Origin: Sipunculus nudus
Lineage: Eukaryota; Annelida; Sipuncula; Golfingiida; Sipunculidae
Direction of reading: 5' to 3'
Assembly: GCA_026874595.1 (NCBI GenBank)
Contig: CM049318.1
Span: 43,752,456-43,816,455 of the forward strand
DNA: 64,000 nucleotides
Below are positions 12,203 through 24,382 of this stretch, in pieces (position 1 is the first letter of the stretch; the number at the start of each line of letters is the position of its first letter). The notes beneath the pieces were generated by a model. The model saw nothing but the letters and a program-made list of their open reading frames with translations. It ran no database searches and had not been told where the DNA came from. Position numbers and translations under genes: made by a program.

Positions 12203-14840
12203 ATGGATAACGCCGCGTGCGATATACAGCAACTGTTAGAGGTCAGTAATTATGAATGTTTTAAATGAAGAAATAATGTTCTTTTAAATTAACAATTTTT
12301 CTTAGCATCACAAATGAGCGTTAAGGACGCCCGGACTGATTAATTTGTGTTCCGGTTTGTTTACATGTAGATCTAGCTCTCTGTGGCTAAAAGTTGGAGA
12401 ATTTGTCGCGAGCTTGAGAATTTTCGGAGAGTTTCTAAGGATCTTTTATGCACTGATGTTTAAAAATCATTAATAAAACCTGCTCAATTCTACCATATCA
12501 CTATTCATATTATTTTAAAATGTTAAAAAACTAATTGCGGCCGGGAATACACACAATGCGCCGGATCAGTGCCCCTTACAAAATGACACCTGGACCTGGT
12601 TGACATATCACATTGGCATTGCATTATTGTATCGCCAGACATAGTCTGGAGATACTATGGTTTAGGCACGGTTGCGCCGCCGCCGCCGCAGAGATTTCTT
12701 TTGGACACAATAACTAAAAAAAATATTTCAAGGATCTTTTTCAAACTTGACACATTTATAGATATAGGTGAGAGGACGAAGCCTATTTAAAATGGGGTCA
12801 TGACCTCAACTAGGAGAGTGACCTTGACCTTGAATAGATCCATTTTTGGGGAAAATCACACAAATTCTTAAATATCTCAAGAAATCTTTCATGGATTTAT
12901 CCAAAAATCAAGTTGGACAAAGATCTTGGATAGTGATGTCATGTACCGGAAACTGGTGGTGCCACCTAGTATCCTTTTCTTGTTTTTGTGCCGTTTAATA
13001 CCCCCATCATTGCCACCTGACAGTACTTTTAGCATCACAAGTCAAAAACTGATTGACAGATTTCTTTAATATTATGCATGTACATAGGTATGGGTTATGG
13101 GATGATGTATATTAAAATTGGGGTCATGACCTTTCCTTTGAGAGTGGCTTTGACCTTGAATATTACCATATATGGTGAAAATCACATAAAATCATGAATA
13201 TCTTAAAAAGGGATGCATGGATTGGTCCAAAAATCAAATTGACGGAAGATCTTGGATAGTTTTGTCTTTTGCAGAAGATAGGTGGCGCCACCTGTTGTCC
13301 TTTTCTTGTTTTTTGCGCCTTTGAATACCCCATCATTGCCACTTGACAGTATATACTGTGAGCATTATAAGTCAAACAGTAATGGACATATTTCTTTCAT
13401 GTTATGCATGTATATAGATATGGTTTATGGAATGAGGTATATTTAATTTTAAATTTAATTTTAAAATTTAATTTAATTTAAATTATTTTTTTTTAAATTT
13501 AATTTTTTTTTCAAATGTTGGATATTTTGGAATGCAGTTTATTGATTTGGGGTCATGACCGTGACTATGAGAGTGACCTTGACCTTGAATATTCCCATAT
13601 TTGGTGAAAAACATAAAATCATGAATATCTTAAAAAGGGCCACTTGACAGCACTGTGAGCATTATAAGTCAAAAACCCTTTGATCAATTGTCCTTCCGAA
13701 TCCAAAATATTCCTATATTTTGTACAAATGTTTCCCACATTCATTGCTAAAATGACACATCACATTATATCAACAAAATACCACAAAACCTCATTTGTCT
13801 GGCGATACTATGGCACAAGCGGTGCCAAGAAATGTCTAGTTATAATTGACTCTGTCTCTTAAACGTTAAAAATTATGTGTAAGAGTAATTATGCATTTCA
13901 AACAGAGTCACAGGCTTCTGCCTTTTTATTTTTTTTGTCGAGCATGTAAATAAATGTGACTGCACAGCACTTGACTTAGTCGACACATTGTTGCGTGGCT
14001 GTCACAGTGAGCAGGCACGATTGTTTCAGCCAGCTTTCTGCATGTGTTAGATCTACATGTTCACTGCATACTAAATTGCCCATCCAGCTGAAAAAAAAAT
14101 ACATTTGCATGCACCTCCCATACTGAAACTGGTGTGTACCAGTGGTATAGTTACATATATATGTAAAATCACATGTCGTCAGAATAATTTTATGGTGTCA
14201 TTTAACAACAAATGTATATTCAGATCTTTTTATTGGTTTGAATTAGGGGCTTGATTTAGAAGACTTTGGATTTGAAGAGGAGGGGGTAAACGAAACCGTT
14301 GTCAAGCATTGTCCTGGGAGTGTTATGACAGTAAGTTTATTTATATATTTTTTTATTCAGTGTATCAGTAGACATATTATTTATCGGTAATAATATCCCA
14401 AGCACATTGTCCCTGTCATACTGGATGAAATAGATATAAGCTGTTGCTTTATTAAAAATTTTACTACCCGGGACCTTATATATGAGCCTGATCGCCTGAA
14501 ATGCAGGCCTATAAAATTACTTTAGGAGGTTTTATGAAAAATGATTGTTGGGGTATTTTTTTATCCCTGAAATTTAGATAAATTATATTACACAAAAGAC
14601 CTGTATGTGGAACAGCTTATTTTTTATGATAATACTGCAACTTGTTTTATTGCAGGGTTGTTAAGTTTTTTCCAGTGCGGTATTTACCAGCTGGTAAATA
14701 CCGATATTTACCGCCTTTGGAAAAACCTCTCAAAGTGGGAAAAAGGGAAAAACCTCTAATAAACTTATAAAAGGAGATACCAGCAGATATCTGACTGAAT
14801 TAAAAGAAAATATCATCTCACACACACGTATATATATATT

Positions 14841-14873
<33 letters not shown>

Positions 14874-15541
14874 GTATATATATATATATGTATGTATATA
14901 TATATGTGTGTATATATATATATGTATGTGTATATCAGAGTTGGGTCCAGGTACTGTACGAGTACTGAGTACTTTAAAAGTACTCGAGTACAAGGATGAG
15001 TACTTTTGCACTTTTTTCAAAAGTACTCGAGTACAAGAACCAAGTACTCAAAATGTACTCATGAGTACTTAAATGAGTACTTTTTGTAACCAAACTTGTT
15101 TAATGATGTCATTGAATTAAATATATTCACAGAAAGTTAAAATTATTTTTATTAATGAAAACCCAGTACAAAATAAAAATATATACAATGTTGTGTTATA
15201 CTTAATCAAAATACTGAGGCGAAATGTAAACTCTAGGGCATATAAACAGGCCATATACAGTTGAAATACTTAACACATTAACTTACTAAAGTAGGCGGTT
15301 CGCATATATCTAACTATAATATTCTAAAATAAACTATAACTAATATAATAAATTGAGATTAAAGTTTATTTAGAAAAAATATGAAATACCCAAAAGTACT
15401 CATGAAGTACTCATATAAGTACCGAATACTTTCAAAGTACTCGAGTACAAGTACGAGTACTTTTGTGATTTTTAAAAAGTATGAGTACTGAGTACTCGAA
15501 AAAAGTACTCATGAGTATGAGTACTTTTGGACCCAACTCTG

Positions 15542-15590
<49 letters not shown>

Positions 15591-17979
15591 TATAATTTCA
15601 ACATTAAACAGAATTAATTAACTATACATCATAATACTCTCTCAAAAATTATGATCAGACATTTTCCCCTGTAATTCCCTGTACTAACCAGTTTTCCCCA
15701 GTTATTCTCAATTAATCCCGGGTTTTTCCCACTGTCCGGGAAAAATAACAACCCTGTTTTATTGTAAACATAATGATTAATTTGGTGTATCATTATCCAA
15801 GCTGTAAAAAGGTCCAACGGTTAAATTAATTTTTCATTGGTAGTAATTATAATTTGTTTATTTGAACATTGCTTGGAGACAAAGATGAATTATGAAGAAA
15901 TTTTTGTTTTAGATATAAGAATGTGAAGAGAGGATTCAACAGCTGTTAACAGAGGTTGGGGATAACTTCTTCTCAGGGGAGTGCAAAATATTGCAGAATG
16001 ATCCAGAAAAGGGTAAGTACAATTAAAAAAATGATAAATATAACCCAAAATTATATTAAATAAAAGGACCCAACAAAGCTCTAGCACATTACCATAACAG
16101 TTTGATCTGAGTTAATTTTTTTTTAGGGCTAACTATGAAATTAACATTATCCTTGTTGGCTAGTGGCCACTATTTTATATATCAGTCCTAGAAATACCAA
16201 GCTTATTAAGATCATAACCATTACATGGCTTTTATTTAACAAAGTAAACTAGAATGGTAAAAACAGCCATAACAAACTCATCTATATTTTCATATTGGTC
16301 AATAAACCCTGGTCCAGGGCGTTTGTTGCACCTGTCCATATAACTAGGTGCTGTGTTATATAAGTGCAAGCTTTATATCAAACAATACAAGAAACCAAAT
16401 ACCATCAGAGGGGTTGATGTTCAAATATTTTGTTGTCTTTATTACTTAACATCTATTATAAAACCATGACTTACTGTTACGTAGTGTTATGTTTGCAAAG
16501 CCTCACCTGGTCATCTACCTCACCTCCTTTCCTGTAGGTGAAATTAGATACTGCAGTTATATACTAGTATATTGTGGTTAAAATTAAAAATGAAACTAAT
16601 TAATTTTTAGTTTTCAATCCTTGTTCTCCATGCAAATTATTAGTTTATATATATTGCCCAATTCCAGCATTAGTGTCATCCATGAGTAAATTATAAGTTT
16701 ACATTTATTATGTATATACACCCAAGTTTAAGACAGTGTATCTTACCATTAACTAAACATTTCACAAAATGTTATATCGAAAATTAAATCACCAATCAAA
16801 TGTTCCATTTTCAGTATTTTTAAAGATCAGGATTAATGTTTGAATAATTTAAAAATCTTAAATAAATTGTTTGTACAATATTGCACACTAAATACAAGAA
16901 GGTCCTGTAAAGCAGGGAGTAAACCCAGAACTGAAATTTTCACAACTCTTACATGAAGATTTTACTATGCATGGATGTCATCCATTGACAATATGAACTG
17001 AACACATGACATAAGAAAGAAAAAACTTCCTTTCATGTCATAGGCCTGTGTTTCTATAAAATTAAAATATATTTTATAGCTTGTTGCATTAAAATTCATT
17101 CTTTTCCTGTCCAGCAAAACAAAGAATTCAGTAATTTAGCCTATAAAAACAAACCATGAAATATTAACTATACATACAGTTAGGTTTATATGTTCTGTTA
17201 AACAATTTCCATTGAGAAGACTATCACCTTTTTTTCAAGTGTCCAAGTTCGCCAAAGTCCTCAGATCACAGCTGGAGGCATGCATCGTAAGGAAGTCCAG
17301 TGTAAAAGGCATCAATCAAGAGGCTTCTCAGTCTTCGTATTTTAAATTACTATCCACTGGAGTGCCAGAATTGACTGCTATAACAGGCAATCACCAGCTG
17401 ACAATGTGGCTATGTATTAATTCTTTTCAAAATTTCTTTGTGCAGATGTCTCAGCCATTTGTTTCAACTTCAGTTTCTGGTGTTTCATTACTTTCTGAGG
17501 CAGAAGCTGATGTTTCTCATTATATTGGTGGTTTTGTTGTTAGCAAGCTAATTCAAAGAAGCAAGAATGATAAATACCAGCAGGTTGTACAAGCTTTTGT
17601 CAATCATAATGAGCCACAAAAAGACACTCTCCTTGCTGCCAAGTCCAGGGGCAAACTGACAAATGTAACAATGGATGGTAAAACCATGTTCCGTGAATTG
17701 GAAATTGTGTTCAGAAACTTGTTTCCTTCTTATGTTGTTAACATTCAGTTCACACATAACAGGGATTCATGTATTTCAAATCAGACCATTCAGGATTGTT
17801 TTCATAACACAACCGATTCATTTTCAGAGGCTTTCAAAGACCAGTTGTTCATTGATATCATCAGTTTATATTTTAAAGTCAGAGTTCATCAGAAATGTAA
17901 GGTTTTAGTTGAACATGTCAGGAGCAAAAAGCGCGTGTCACACAAAGAAAGAGCACTGAGGAGCAAACTATCAAAGTAA
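12203..17979 (+). CDS. Multi-exon gene ending in a THAP9/P-element-like C-terminal exon
   Basis: The proposed exons are 12203-12241 (ATG, donor gtcagt), 14247-14330 (donor gtaagt), about 15920-16012 (donor gtaagt) and 17240-17979 (stop TAA). The last exon follows a pyrimidine-rich acceptor and encodes about 246 aa, including EADVSHYIGGFVVSKL, a pattern typical of the C-terminal part of P-element/THAP9-like and related transposon-derived proteins, and a Lys/Arg-rich tail. Exon 3 joins exon 4 in phase. The join of exon 2 to exon 3 does not keep phase with the splice sites seen, so an exon is missed or the gene is damaged. The 5' region lies just inside the left 32-bp inverted repeat. The function is inferred only: a domesticated or dying transposase gene. 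Confidence 0.5.
12640..13845 (+). repeat. Dispersed repeat A with three internal tandem units
   Basis: The phrase ggggtcatgacc followed by gagagtg and ttgaccttgaat recurs at about 12792, 13119 and 13549. The block ends with gcggtgccaagaaatgtctag. A reverse-complement relative lies at about 52985-54560, sharing the start cgcagagatttcttttgg and the same end. It occupies intron 1 of the gene here. Confidence 0.7.
14653..15756. mobile_element. hAT-like non-autonomous element (outer)
   Basis: The ends cagggttgtta (14653) and taacaaccctg (ending 15756) are inverted repeats, continuing as tttttcc/ggaaaaa. The flanks carry a perfect 8-bp duplication, ttttattg, at 14645-14652 and 15757-15764. The 8-bp duplication and CAGGG-type ends are hAT hallmarks. 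No transposase was seen. A second element is nested inside. Confidence 0.85.
14936..15541. mobile_element. hAT-like MITE nested in the outer element
   Basis: The ends cagagttgggtcca (14936) and tggacccaactctg (ending 15541) are inverted repeats. Both arms are packed with the palindromic unit AAAGTACTCGAGTAC/GAGTACTTTT, so each arm can fold on itself. It lies in a (TA)n/(TG)n microsatellite, which blurs the target duplication (gtgtatat against gtgtgtgt). Confidence 0.75.
16020..17239. other. Intronic AT-rich DNA, nothing recognised
   Basis: This lies between the third and fourth proposed exons of the plus-strand gene. No ORF, RNA gene or terminal repeats were recognised. Confidence 0.4.
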
Positions 17980-20326
17980 CCTTTTAACCATCACAGTCAT
18001 GGTGTATTTATTAAATGCAACCTCTAGCCAAGTTTAGCGAATCTGTGAGCTTATGCTGTGGTGTTGAGTTGACTGGTGTCCATTGTCCATTGTCTGTACA
18101 TTAATCTGTACAATCTCAAAACAGAAATTATCTGAGAGATAAGGGAGTTCTCTCAAGTTAGTTTGAATGGTTTGGGTTCTATGAATTTCAGCCAGTTCCA
18201 AGCAATTGTACATGCACTTTTTACAATGACAAACTTAGAACAATGCTGACAGCTTTTCAACTGTAATCTCATCCTGTGTCTGAAACATGGTGTGCTTTTT
18301 TTATCAAAATCAAAATTGTTTCATCGTTTGTTGAAGACTGGTTTTAACCAGTTGCAAGTGTTCAGTCAATTCTAGTTTTACTGTTTTGCCCTGAACCATC
18401 AACTGTTGTGATTTATGCAAACAAATCTTCCTGCCTCTCTGCACAATTTTAACAACATTTGCAAGCGTTTTCTTCTAAATAAGATAACAGTTGTAAAAAT
18501 GAGGCCATTATCTCATGCTTGTCATGTGAGCATCATGACCCATGAGTCATTTGGAAATTGCCTCGTTGGAGCAGTAAAGCATTATTTTCCAGCCCTGACC
18601 ATAGAAATTGTAAGCCTGTTTTAATATGAGGGTAGGAATAGTCTTCTTCTGCAAAACTGCCGTTGAACCTCTGTAACACTGCACAAAAATGATTCTTATA
18701 TGTCCTTTTTAGCGAACCTGTGAGCACATTTGTTCACTCGGGGCAACTGCCTTTCTCACCTAAGCCTGGTCAGCCCCATGCATCAGACTCAAGGTAAGTC
18801 TGATGTATTGGCCTGATATTTTGGCCTGTCTATGTGGCTTTAATGGCTTTCTCGTTCACAAGACAGGTGTTGCAACCTACAATGACTACAATGACCACCT
18901 ACAAATACAGTGTATGTGCCTGCTTATTTCTACAGAGGAACTGGATATATCAGCCTGAAATTGGGCATATATATACTTATTGAATAGCTTTGTCATATAC
19001 AAGACTGGTGGTGCCACCTACAAATAATTTTTGCACAGTGTGTGTCCCTGCTTATTTTCAGGAGGGGTTTGATATATCAGTCTGAAATTGGGCATATGTA
19101 TATATCTCTGTTAACTTTGTTGTATACAAGACTGGCAGTGCCAGCTGCAATCATTTTTGTGTTATGTGCACTAATGCACAGGTTCGCATTAGGCCTGTTG
19201 GCCTTGTTTTAAGTTTACCCAAGCAAAATTTGCCAGGGTTATTGGTCCTTTAACGATGAAATGATTGCTAGATACTTAGGGAAACAAAGCTAGTTGATTT
19301 ATTATATTAACAAACTCAGCTCTTTGGGTATATAAGCATAGCTGTACATACAACAGAAATAACTGGTACCATTTCCAGCTTATATGTAACACTATAATAT
19401 ACATGTATTATGATTTTGTTCCTATAGTTATCTGTCATTATGATAAACCTTTTGAAAAAAAAATCTCATGAATATGCAACTTGAAAAGAGCATTATAGCC
19501 CAGGCAATCAGTATGTATAAACAGATTTGTCAACATGCAAAAGTTTTGTCCGTATCTAAAACTAGCTTGATACATAATGGTAATGAATGGCAGGGTATAA
19601 TTACCAGGGTTTAAGCATGTGGTGTGTATGTTTACAACATTATTTTTCATACAAAATAAGTAACATATATACATTCAGTTTTAATATTCACTGTGTACAA
19701 GAATAATGTATACTGTTTTTACCATTCCACATCAGTGCTCCCTCTCACAGCTGTACAATTAAACACTGCAAATGCATGGTGTTAAGATATGGGTTCCCTA
19801 TGTGAATATATATGCTTATACTAGTTATAGGAAAATGTAAACCTCAGTTATCCAAGTTAATACTGCCAATGGCTTTGTTTGAGGCAGCCTTTAATGTTCA
19901 TTGGCTAATACAATGTAACAGAGCAGAAATTTGAACATCCCATCAGACACTTGGAGCTTCCTAACAAAGCATCCGTCAGATATTTAGAGGGTCACAAACG
20001 CTTACCTCCTGTACCTGAAAGCCCTGTGAGATTCATAGTTCAGCTGTCTGTACTGTTTAACTTTAAAGCTATATATGTGTGATGTTCAGTGGAATAAACT
20101 ATTTGTTAAAGTTTCATGTACCTCCTACTTCAAGGCATTGGCTTAGTATAACAAAAGCGTAGTCATATGATATGTACTTTTCATGTACCTGGTAAATAAT
20201 AATTTATCAGTATTGGTATTTTATGATGGCACATGCCATTTAATTATTGAATTGTTAATAACATTTGACAGGTCCAAGGCGGACTTACATCTTATGATGC
20301 CAAAGTTAATTCGCTGGTGAATCATC
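17980..20326. other. 3' flank of the THAP9-like gene, with dispersed repeat B
   Basis: No coding region is supported. 18712-19200 holds dispersed repeat B, whose reverse complement is recognisable at about 55150-55620 (shared caactgcctttctcacctaa and the accumulating GGTGGCGCCACCT-type segments). The rest is AT-rich and unremarkable up to the proposed viral edge. Confidence 0.55.
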
Positions 20327-20359
20327 AGTAGTAATAAGCGAAGTATTATAAATGTCTCC

Positions 20360-21262
20360 CTTTATAAGGGTGAACTTTGCCCTTTTTGTGGGTGAACTTC
20401 GCCCTTTGAGTGGACCAGAGGGTAGAAGTTCTCCCCAGAATGGGTCACAGTGCCCTCACCTGGGGGCGAAGTTAACCCCTGGCGGGGGGGGGGGGTGAAG
20501 TTTTCATGGGGCAGAATTTGTCTGGGGGTAGAAGTTTAGTATAGTGAAGTGTGAAGCGGGGGTGAGTGGGTTTGGGGCGGTGGCCCCCCCAAAACCTATA
20601 TATATGTGTGTATATTTTATGTATATATATATATATATATGTATAAATATATATAGATATATATATATATATATATGAATGTTCTGGGAGGTAGAAGTTT
20701 TGGATAGGGTATAAATTTAATATAGGGTAGAAGTCTGTTTGGGATGAACTTTTGCATAGAGTAGAAGTTCACCGTATTAGGATGCACACGTTTTCCTCGG
20801 GTAGAAAATTATATAGGGGCGTAGTTTACCCCAGTTGTAGGGTGAAGTTTTCACGGGTAGCTGTCTGGAGAACATCTGTTTGACAGCTGCATTCAGCTCC
20901 GCCGCGGAATAAGAAAACAAATCTTGAATGAGACCTTTGAACCAGAGCGTTTCTATGGATCCATCCAAAAAGTTCTTGTTTAGAATGACCTATTCATACC
21001 AGACGCGGGGTGTGTTGTTACATACTTAATTGTCTCTTGATGGTTGTAACAGCGTCACAGTGTGTGCGTAATTATGCCGGAGATGTTGTTATTATGTACC
21101 AGCCTTATTATTATGTAGTCGTGATAGGGTAATTAATGCGACCTGGTTCCTCGCCGCTTATTTACACAGTGCGAGAAATTTATATAGGGCGAAGTTTACC
21201 CAGGTTAAGGATGAAAATTGTACGGGTAATAGTTCACCGTAATTGAGGGTGATGTTTTCAAG
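20360..21262 (+). promoter_or_regulatory. Array of iterated GGGTGAAGTT-like motifs at the left end
   Basis: About 18 variants of a short motif appear irregularly: gggtgaactttgccc, gggtgaacttcgccc, gggtagaagttctcccc, ggggtgaagttttcatgggg, gggtagaagtctg, gggcgaagtttaccc and others. The consensus is roughly GGG, one or two bases, GAA, G or C, TT, then often CCC. There is no good ORF. Position at the end of the viral block suggests a replication origin, packaging signal or early control region (inference). Confidence 0.6.
20601..20677. repeat. (TA)n/(TATG)n microsatellite in the viral left end
   Basis: Two runs of alternating TA interrupted by gtataaat and agat. It splits the motif array. Confidence 0.9.
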
Positions 21263-21364
21263 TGCAGTTTCCTCGCTCCCTTTTGTGGACAAGGCGGTAA
21301 CAAAGGAGAGCCAGGTATAGTGTATAGGTTATCGTGACATGTCGGTTGACTGATCAGCGCAAGG

Positions 21365-21371
21365 TATAAAT
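21365..21371 (+). promoter_or_regulatory. TATA box for the left-end viral gene
   Basis: TATAAAT lies about 130 bp upstream of the first ATG of the viral block (21496). A pyrimidine-rich run ending in tttatag at 21450 could also be a 5'UTR acceptor. Start site not determined. Confidence 0.4.
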
Positions 21372-21495
21372 CTCTGAGAGAGGCTCAGTGTGTCACAGCG
21401 CTCCGAGTTCGTCAGGTCAGTCAGATTTTTTTTTTCTGTTTTCTTTATAGTGTCTGTATACATATCTTTAACTGTTGAATAATCTACATCTAGAC

Positions 21496-22353
21496 ATGGA
21501 TAACAAGGAGTTTTCGCTCGTTCTTGATGTGTACAATACCGCCAGGGAATATCGGCTGCGTACATGTTATGCACGCGTGTACCCGTTATGTCGATATGCT
21601 TGCTTCGTGATGGAGCTGGTTAAAGCATTTATTGGGGTGGACAATTTTGGACCAACGATACATTTTCACAGGCAAGCTTGCGGTGGGGATAGGAGGAACC
21701 ATTTCCGAATGGCCGGTAAGAAACTCGCCAAGACACAACCGTTTGCGTCCGCTTCTCCCGTGGTTTATGGCAAGACAATATGTTGTGACTGTAAGGAAAC
21801 CGGTAAGTATTCACGCTTATTGTATGACGTAGTCGAATCTGGGTTGGTTGTGCGTGACGAAGGCATCAGTACTGCTGACGGACGTGTGACGAGCCGGTAC
21901 AAAGAAATTCGTGGGTATGCTTTGCTCAGCGTGTATTGCAGTTAACCCTGAAGGGTTTTTTTAGCTATCACGAAAGACTGGTCGCGTAAATCGATAAGAT
22001 ATGACCCCCAGTCTCGTTTTCGTCACGCCATCATTGCATACATCGACATGTATGCTATGATTGTGTGTTGCACGCACAAAGTAGAATTGCCCAATGATGT
22101 CGCTGAACCCGTCCCGTATAGGGTGAGATTAACTTGCGCGGACATAATGAGTGTTATGTCCAGGGGGAATTTGATCCCAGACGTGTACGTCCATACAATG
22201 GAAGTACTGTTTTTTGTCAGAAAGTGTGATTATGAACGCATTAAAGAAATGCAGGGATATGAGGCGCCGTACAATCAATTGGTCGAAGTCGAAACAAAAT
22301 ACGAGTGGAAGTACCTGTGTTACAAGAGAGCGCGGGGAAAACCACAATGGTGA
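21496..22353 (+). CDS. Unknown left-end viral protein, probably spliced
   Basis: Two ORFs in frame-compatible order are separated by an apparent intron. Exon 1 (21496-21802) starts MDNKEFSLVLDVYN and ends at a consensus donor, G|GTAAGT. The acceptor tttttttag ends at 21963, and exon 2 (21964-22353) reads on in phase to TGA, passing the internal ATG at 22048. The 161-bp intron contains the stop that would end an unspliced reading. The product is about 232 aa, Cys-rich in exon 1 (CYARVYPLCRYAC; CCDCKE). No family is recognised. The stop overlaps the ATG of the next ORF (22347). If unspliced, two separate small ORFs would be left. Confidence 0.55.
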
Positions 22354-22889
22354 TTGATTCTTCCTGTATGAATGAAATGTTCCCTGAACCGCGCCCTGAT
22401 GCCAAAGAAATGTCGTCACGTATCGGTATGTGGGACTTTATTATGCTTGTCTTACATGCAGTTGAGACAGCGTTGAACTCTGGGAATATGACGTGTTTCC
22501 AAAAGATATTTTTGGTCTGTAACGTGGTTCGGGAAATGGAAAAGGCTTTTTGGAATCACCCTGAAAACATGTTTCGTATAAAACATGAAAGAGAGATGCA
22601 CACGTCACAACTGAAAGGGTTACGCGAAGCCTTCAGACCGCGTTTGTGCCTGTACACATCGGTGCGTGATTTGTTAGAGGGGGACAGGGGGGACCTTGAC
22701 GTGTTTGTGGCCCCCATGTATTTTAGGTGTAATCCCACAACAGGCGAGGTATCATCAGAAGTGTGTGTTAAGTCTTTTCACGAGCTTGATGACCCGGTGA
22801 ACATTCTGTGTCCAATGCATCCCATTGGACTCGTGCGCGGTATATTCCCGTGGCCGACAGCACCCCACCCCGCCGTGTTACACGTTTAA
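22347..22889 (+). CDS. Unknown viral protein, 180 aa
   Basis: The start chosen is ATG 22347 (MVIDSSCMNEMF), which overlaps the end of the previous frame by 7 bases. An upstream GTG-led extension exists but lies inside the preceding gene. The protein is mixed hydrophobic/charged, with a helix-rich middle (VLHAVETALNSG; FLVCNVVREMEKAF) and a Cys-Pro-rich end (NILCPMHPIGLV). There is no signal peptide and no family is recognised. It is followed directly by an intergenic array of the viral short motif. Confidence 0.6.
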   Translation: MVIDSSCMNEMFPEPRPDAKEMSSRIGMWDFIMLVLHAVETALNSGNMTCFQKIFLVCNVVREMEKAFWNHPENMFRIKHEREMHTSQLKGLREAFRPRLCLYTSVRDLLEGDRGDLDVFVAPMYFRCNPTTGEVSSEVCVKSFHELDDPVNILCPMHPIGLVRGIFPWPTAPHPAVLHV

Positions 22890-23110
22890 AAAGGAGAACT
22901 GAAACCATGAAAAGGTAGAACTGTAACCCTATCATGAAAAGGGAGAACTGTGACTGATATTATTTCTTTTTTTATTATAGGTACGAAATAGGACTTCACC
23001 CTTAAGAAAGGGAGAACTTTGTTACACATTTAAAAGGGAGAACTGTAACCCAATCATGAAAAGGTAGAACTGTAACCCTATTATTTCCTTTTATTAAAGG
23101 TACGTTGATG
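22888..23110 (+). promoter_or_regulatory. Second array of the viral short motif
   Basis: Six spaced copies of AAAGGGAGAACTGTAACCC-like units occur between 22888 and 23110 (variants aaaggtagaactgtaaccc, aagggagaactgtgact). The unit resembles the GGG-N-GAA-S-TT motif of the left end. It lies directly upstream of the spliced zinc-finger gene. Confidence 0.55.
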
Positions 23111-23185
23111 CACGTTTACTGTTTAAAAAGAGGGAAGAGAGAGGAGTAAAGTCAGTGGTGTGCAGTTGGTCGGGGTGCAAACATT

Positions 23186-24362
23186 ATGGACAGCAGCCAA
23201 ATTCCTGAGGGCTCTCCAAAGCCGTGTGTCACGAGAGATATTTTACCGGAAGGAACATATAAATGCACCAGATGTTGGAAGTTATTTTATAATCATAACG
23301 GTTACCACAAGCACCATAAAAATCGAGTGTGTGCGCATGACCGTTTAAAGTACTCGAATCCAAAAAAAGTAGCTAAAAGGAAGGCAGATTTGGAGGAGCA
23401 TTTGAACAATATTAAACATTTGAACAATAACAAAAGAAATAAATTAAAATTAAAGAAACCATCTTCATCTACTGCTAGCAGCACCACTCCTGTTGTTGAG
23501 AAGACACCATCTACAGTGCAGCCTCCTTGTTCCATGTCCGATGTATCACAAGCTGCTGCGGAAGCTGTCGCTGGTCTGGTAAGTAAATATGTTGCACATC
23601 TTGTTAGACTGTGATATAATTAAGACTGTGATATATTGATAATCTGTGATAATAAAACTCGACTATTAAAGATATGTTTTATATGTACTTTCAGATCAGT
23701 CTGAAAGATATAACGAACATGTGTCAGATTGAGTCGGACCAGCAGGTGGCGCAGGAGATGGAAGTACCAGCGCACAACGCACTATCTGAGGATCAAGATG
23801 AGTCTGTCCCCAGCGGTCAGTTTCCACAGGACGTTGTGGAGCATAGGTCCCCTTCTCAGCAAAAGTCCCCTACCTTTTCCTCTGAGCAAGAAGAAGATGA
23901 GAGCCATTTTGTTTCACAGGTACAGTTACATTCTTTCTATGTGTTATATTTTATATTGTTTACACAAGTGATGGTGATATACATGTATATGCATTGCGTG
24001 TTTTTCAGAAAACCGCTTGTAAGAGAGGGATATGTGGCCATGAGGATGTATTGGTATGTGCTCAAGCAGCTATTCAGCCTGACCCTTTTGACAGACTGAC
24101 AGCGGGTGAAGAGGACACGGTCAAAGATTCACAAATTGAGAATACGCAGTTTGTAAGTCAAGACCAGTTACAGGCTATGAACAGGGCAACAATACAAGAA
24201 TTATATTATAAATACATGGCTCAAATAAAAATGTTAAAATTGTACCATCCATCTTTATGTGCTATGCCAGGTTGCGATACTGTCACGCAACAACAAATTG
24301 TGTTGGATGAGAATACAGATTTGTATATTGATGTGTATAAGTTTAAAAAGGAAAAAAACTGA
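23186..24362 (+). CDS. Spliced zinc-finger protein upstream of PolB
   Basis: Three exons fit canonical sites and phase: 23186-23578 (donor gtaagt), 23695-23919 (after actttcag; donor gtacag) and 24009-24362 (after tttttcag; stop TGA). The N-terminus has a C2H2-like finger, YKCTRCWKLF followed by HKHHKNRVC at residues about 25-50, then a Lys/Asn-rich stretch, a Ser/Thr-rich linker and an acidic middle exon (SEQEEDESHF). The arrangement suggests a nucleic-acid-binding regulator, which is inference. It ends 21 bp before the PolB ATG, and another acceptor (ttttcag, to 24382) touches that ATG, so splicing into the polymerase is possible. Confidence 0.55.
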
Positions 24363-24382
24363 ACACGGATGTATGTTTTCAG

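Noticed and set aside
20327..20340. AGTAGT as a full Polinton terminal inverted repeat
   Set aside because: Only about eight bases match between the ends and the 6-bp flanks differ (atcatc, ttggtt), so it supports but does not establish the boundary.
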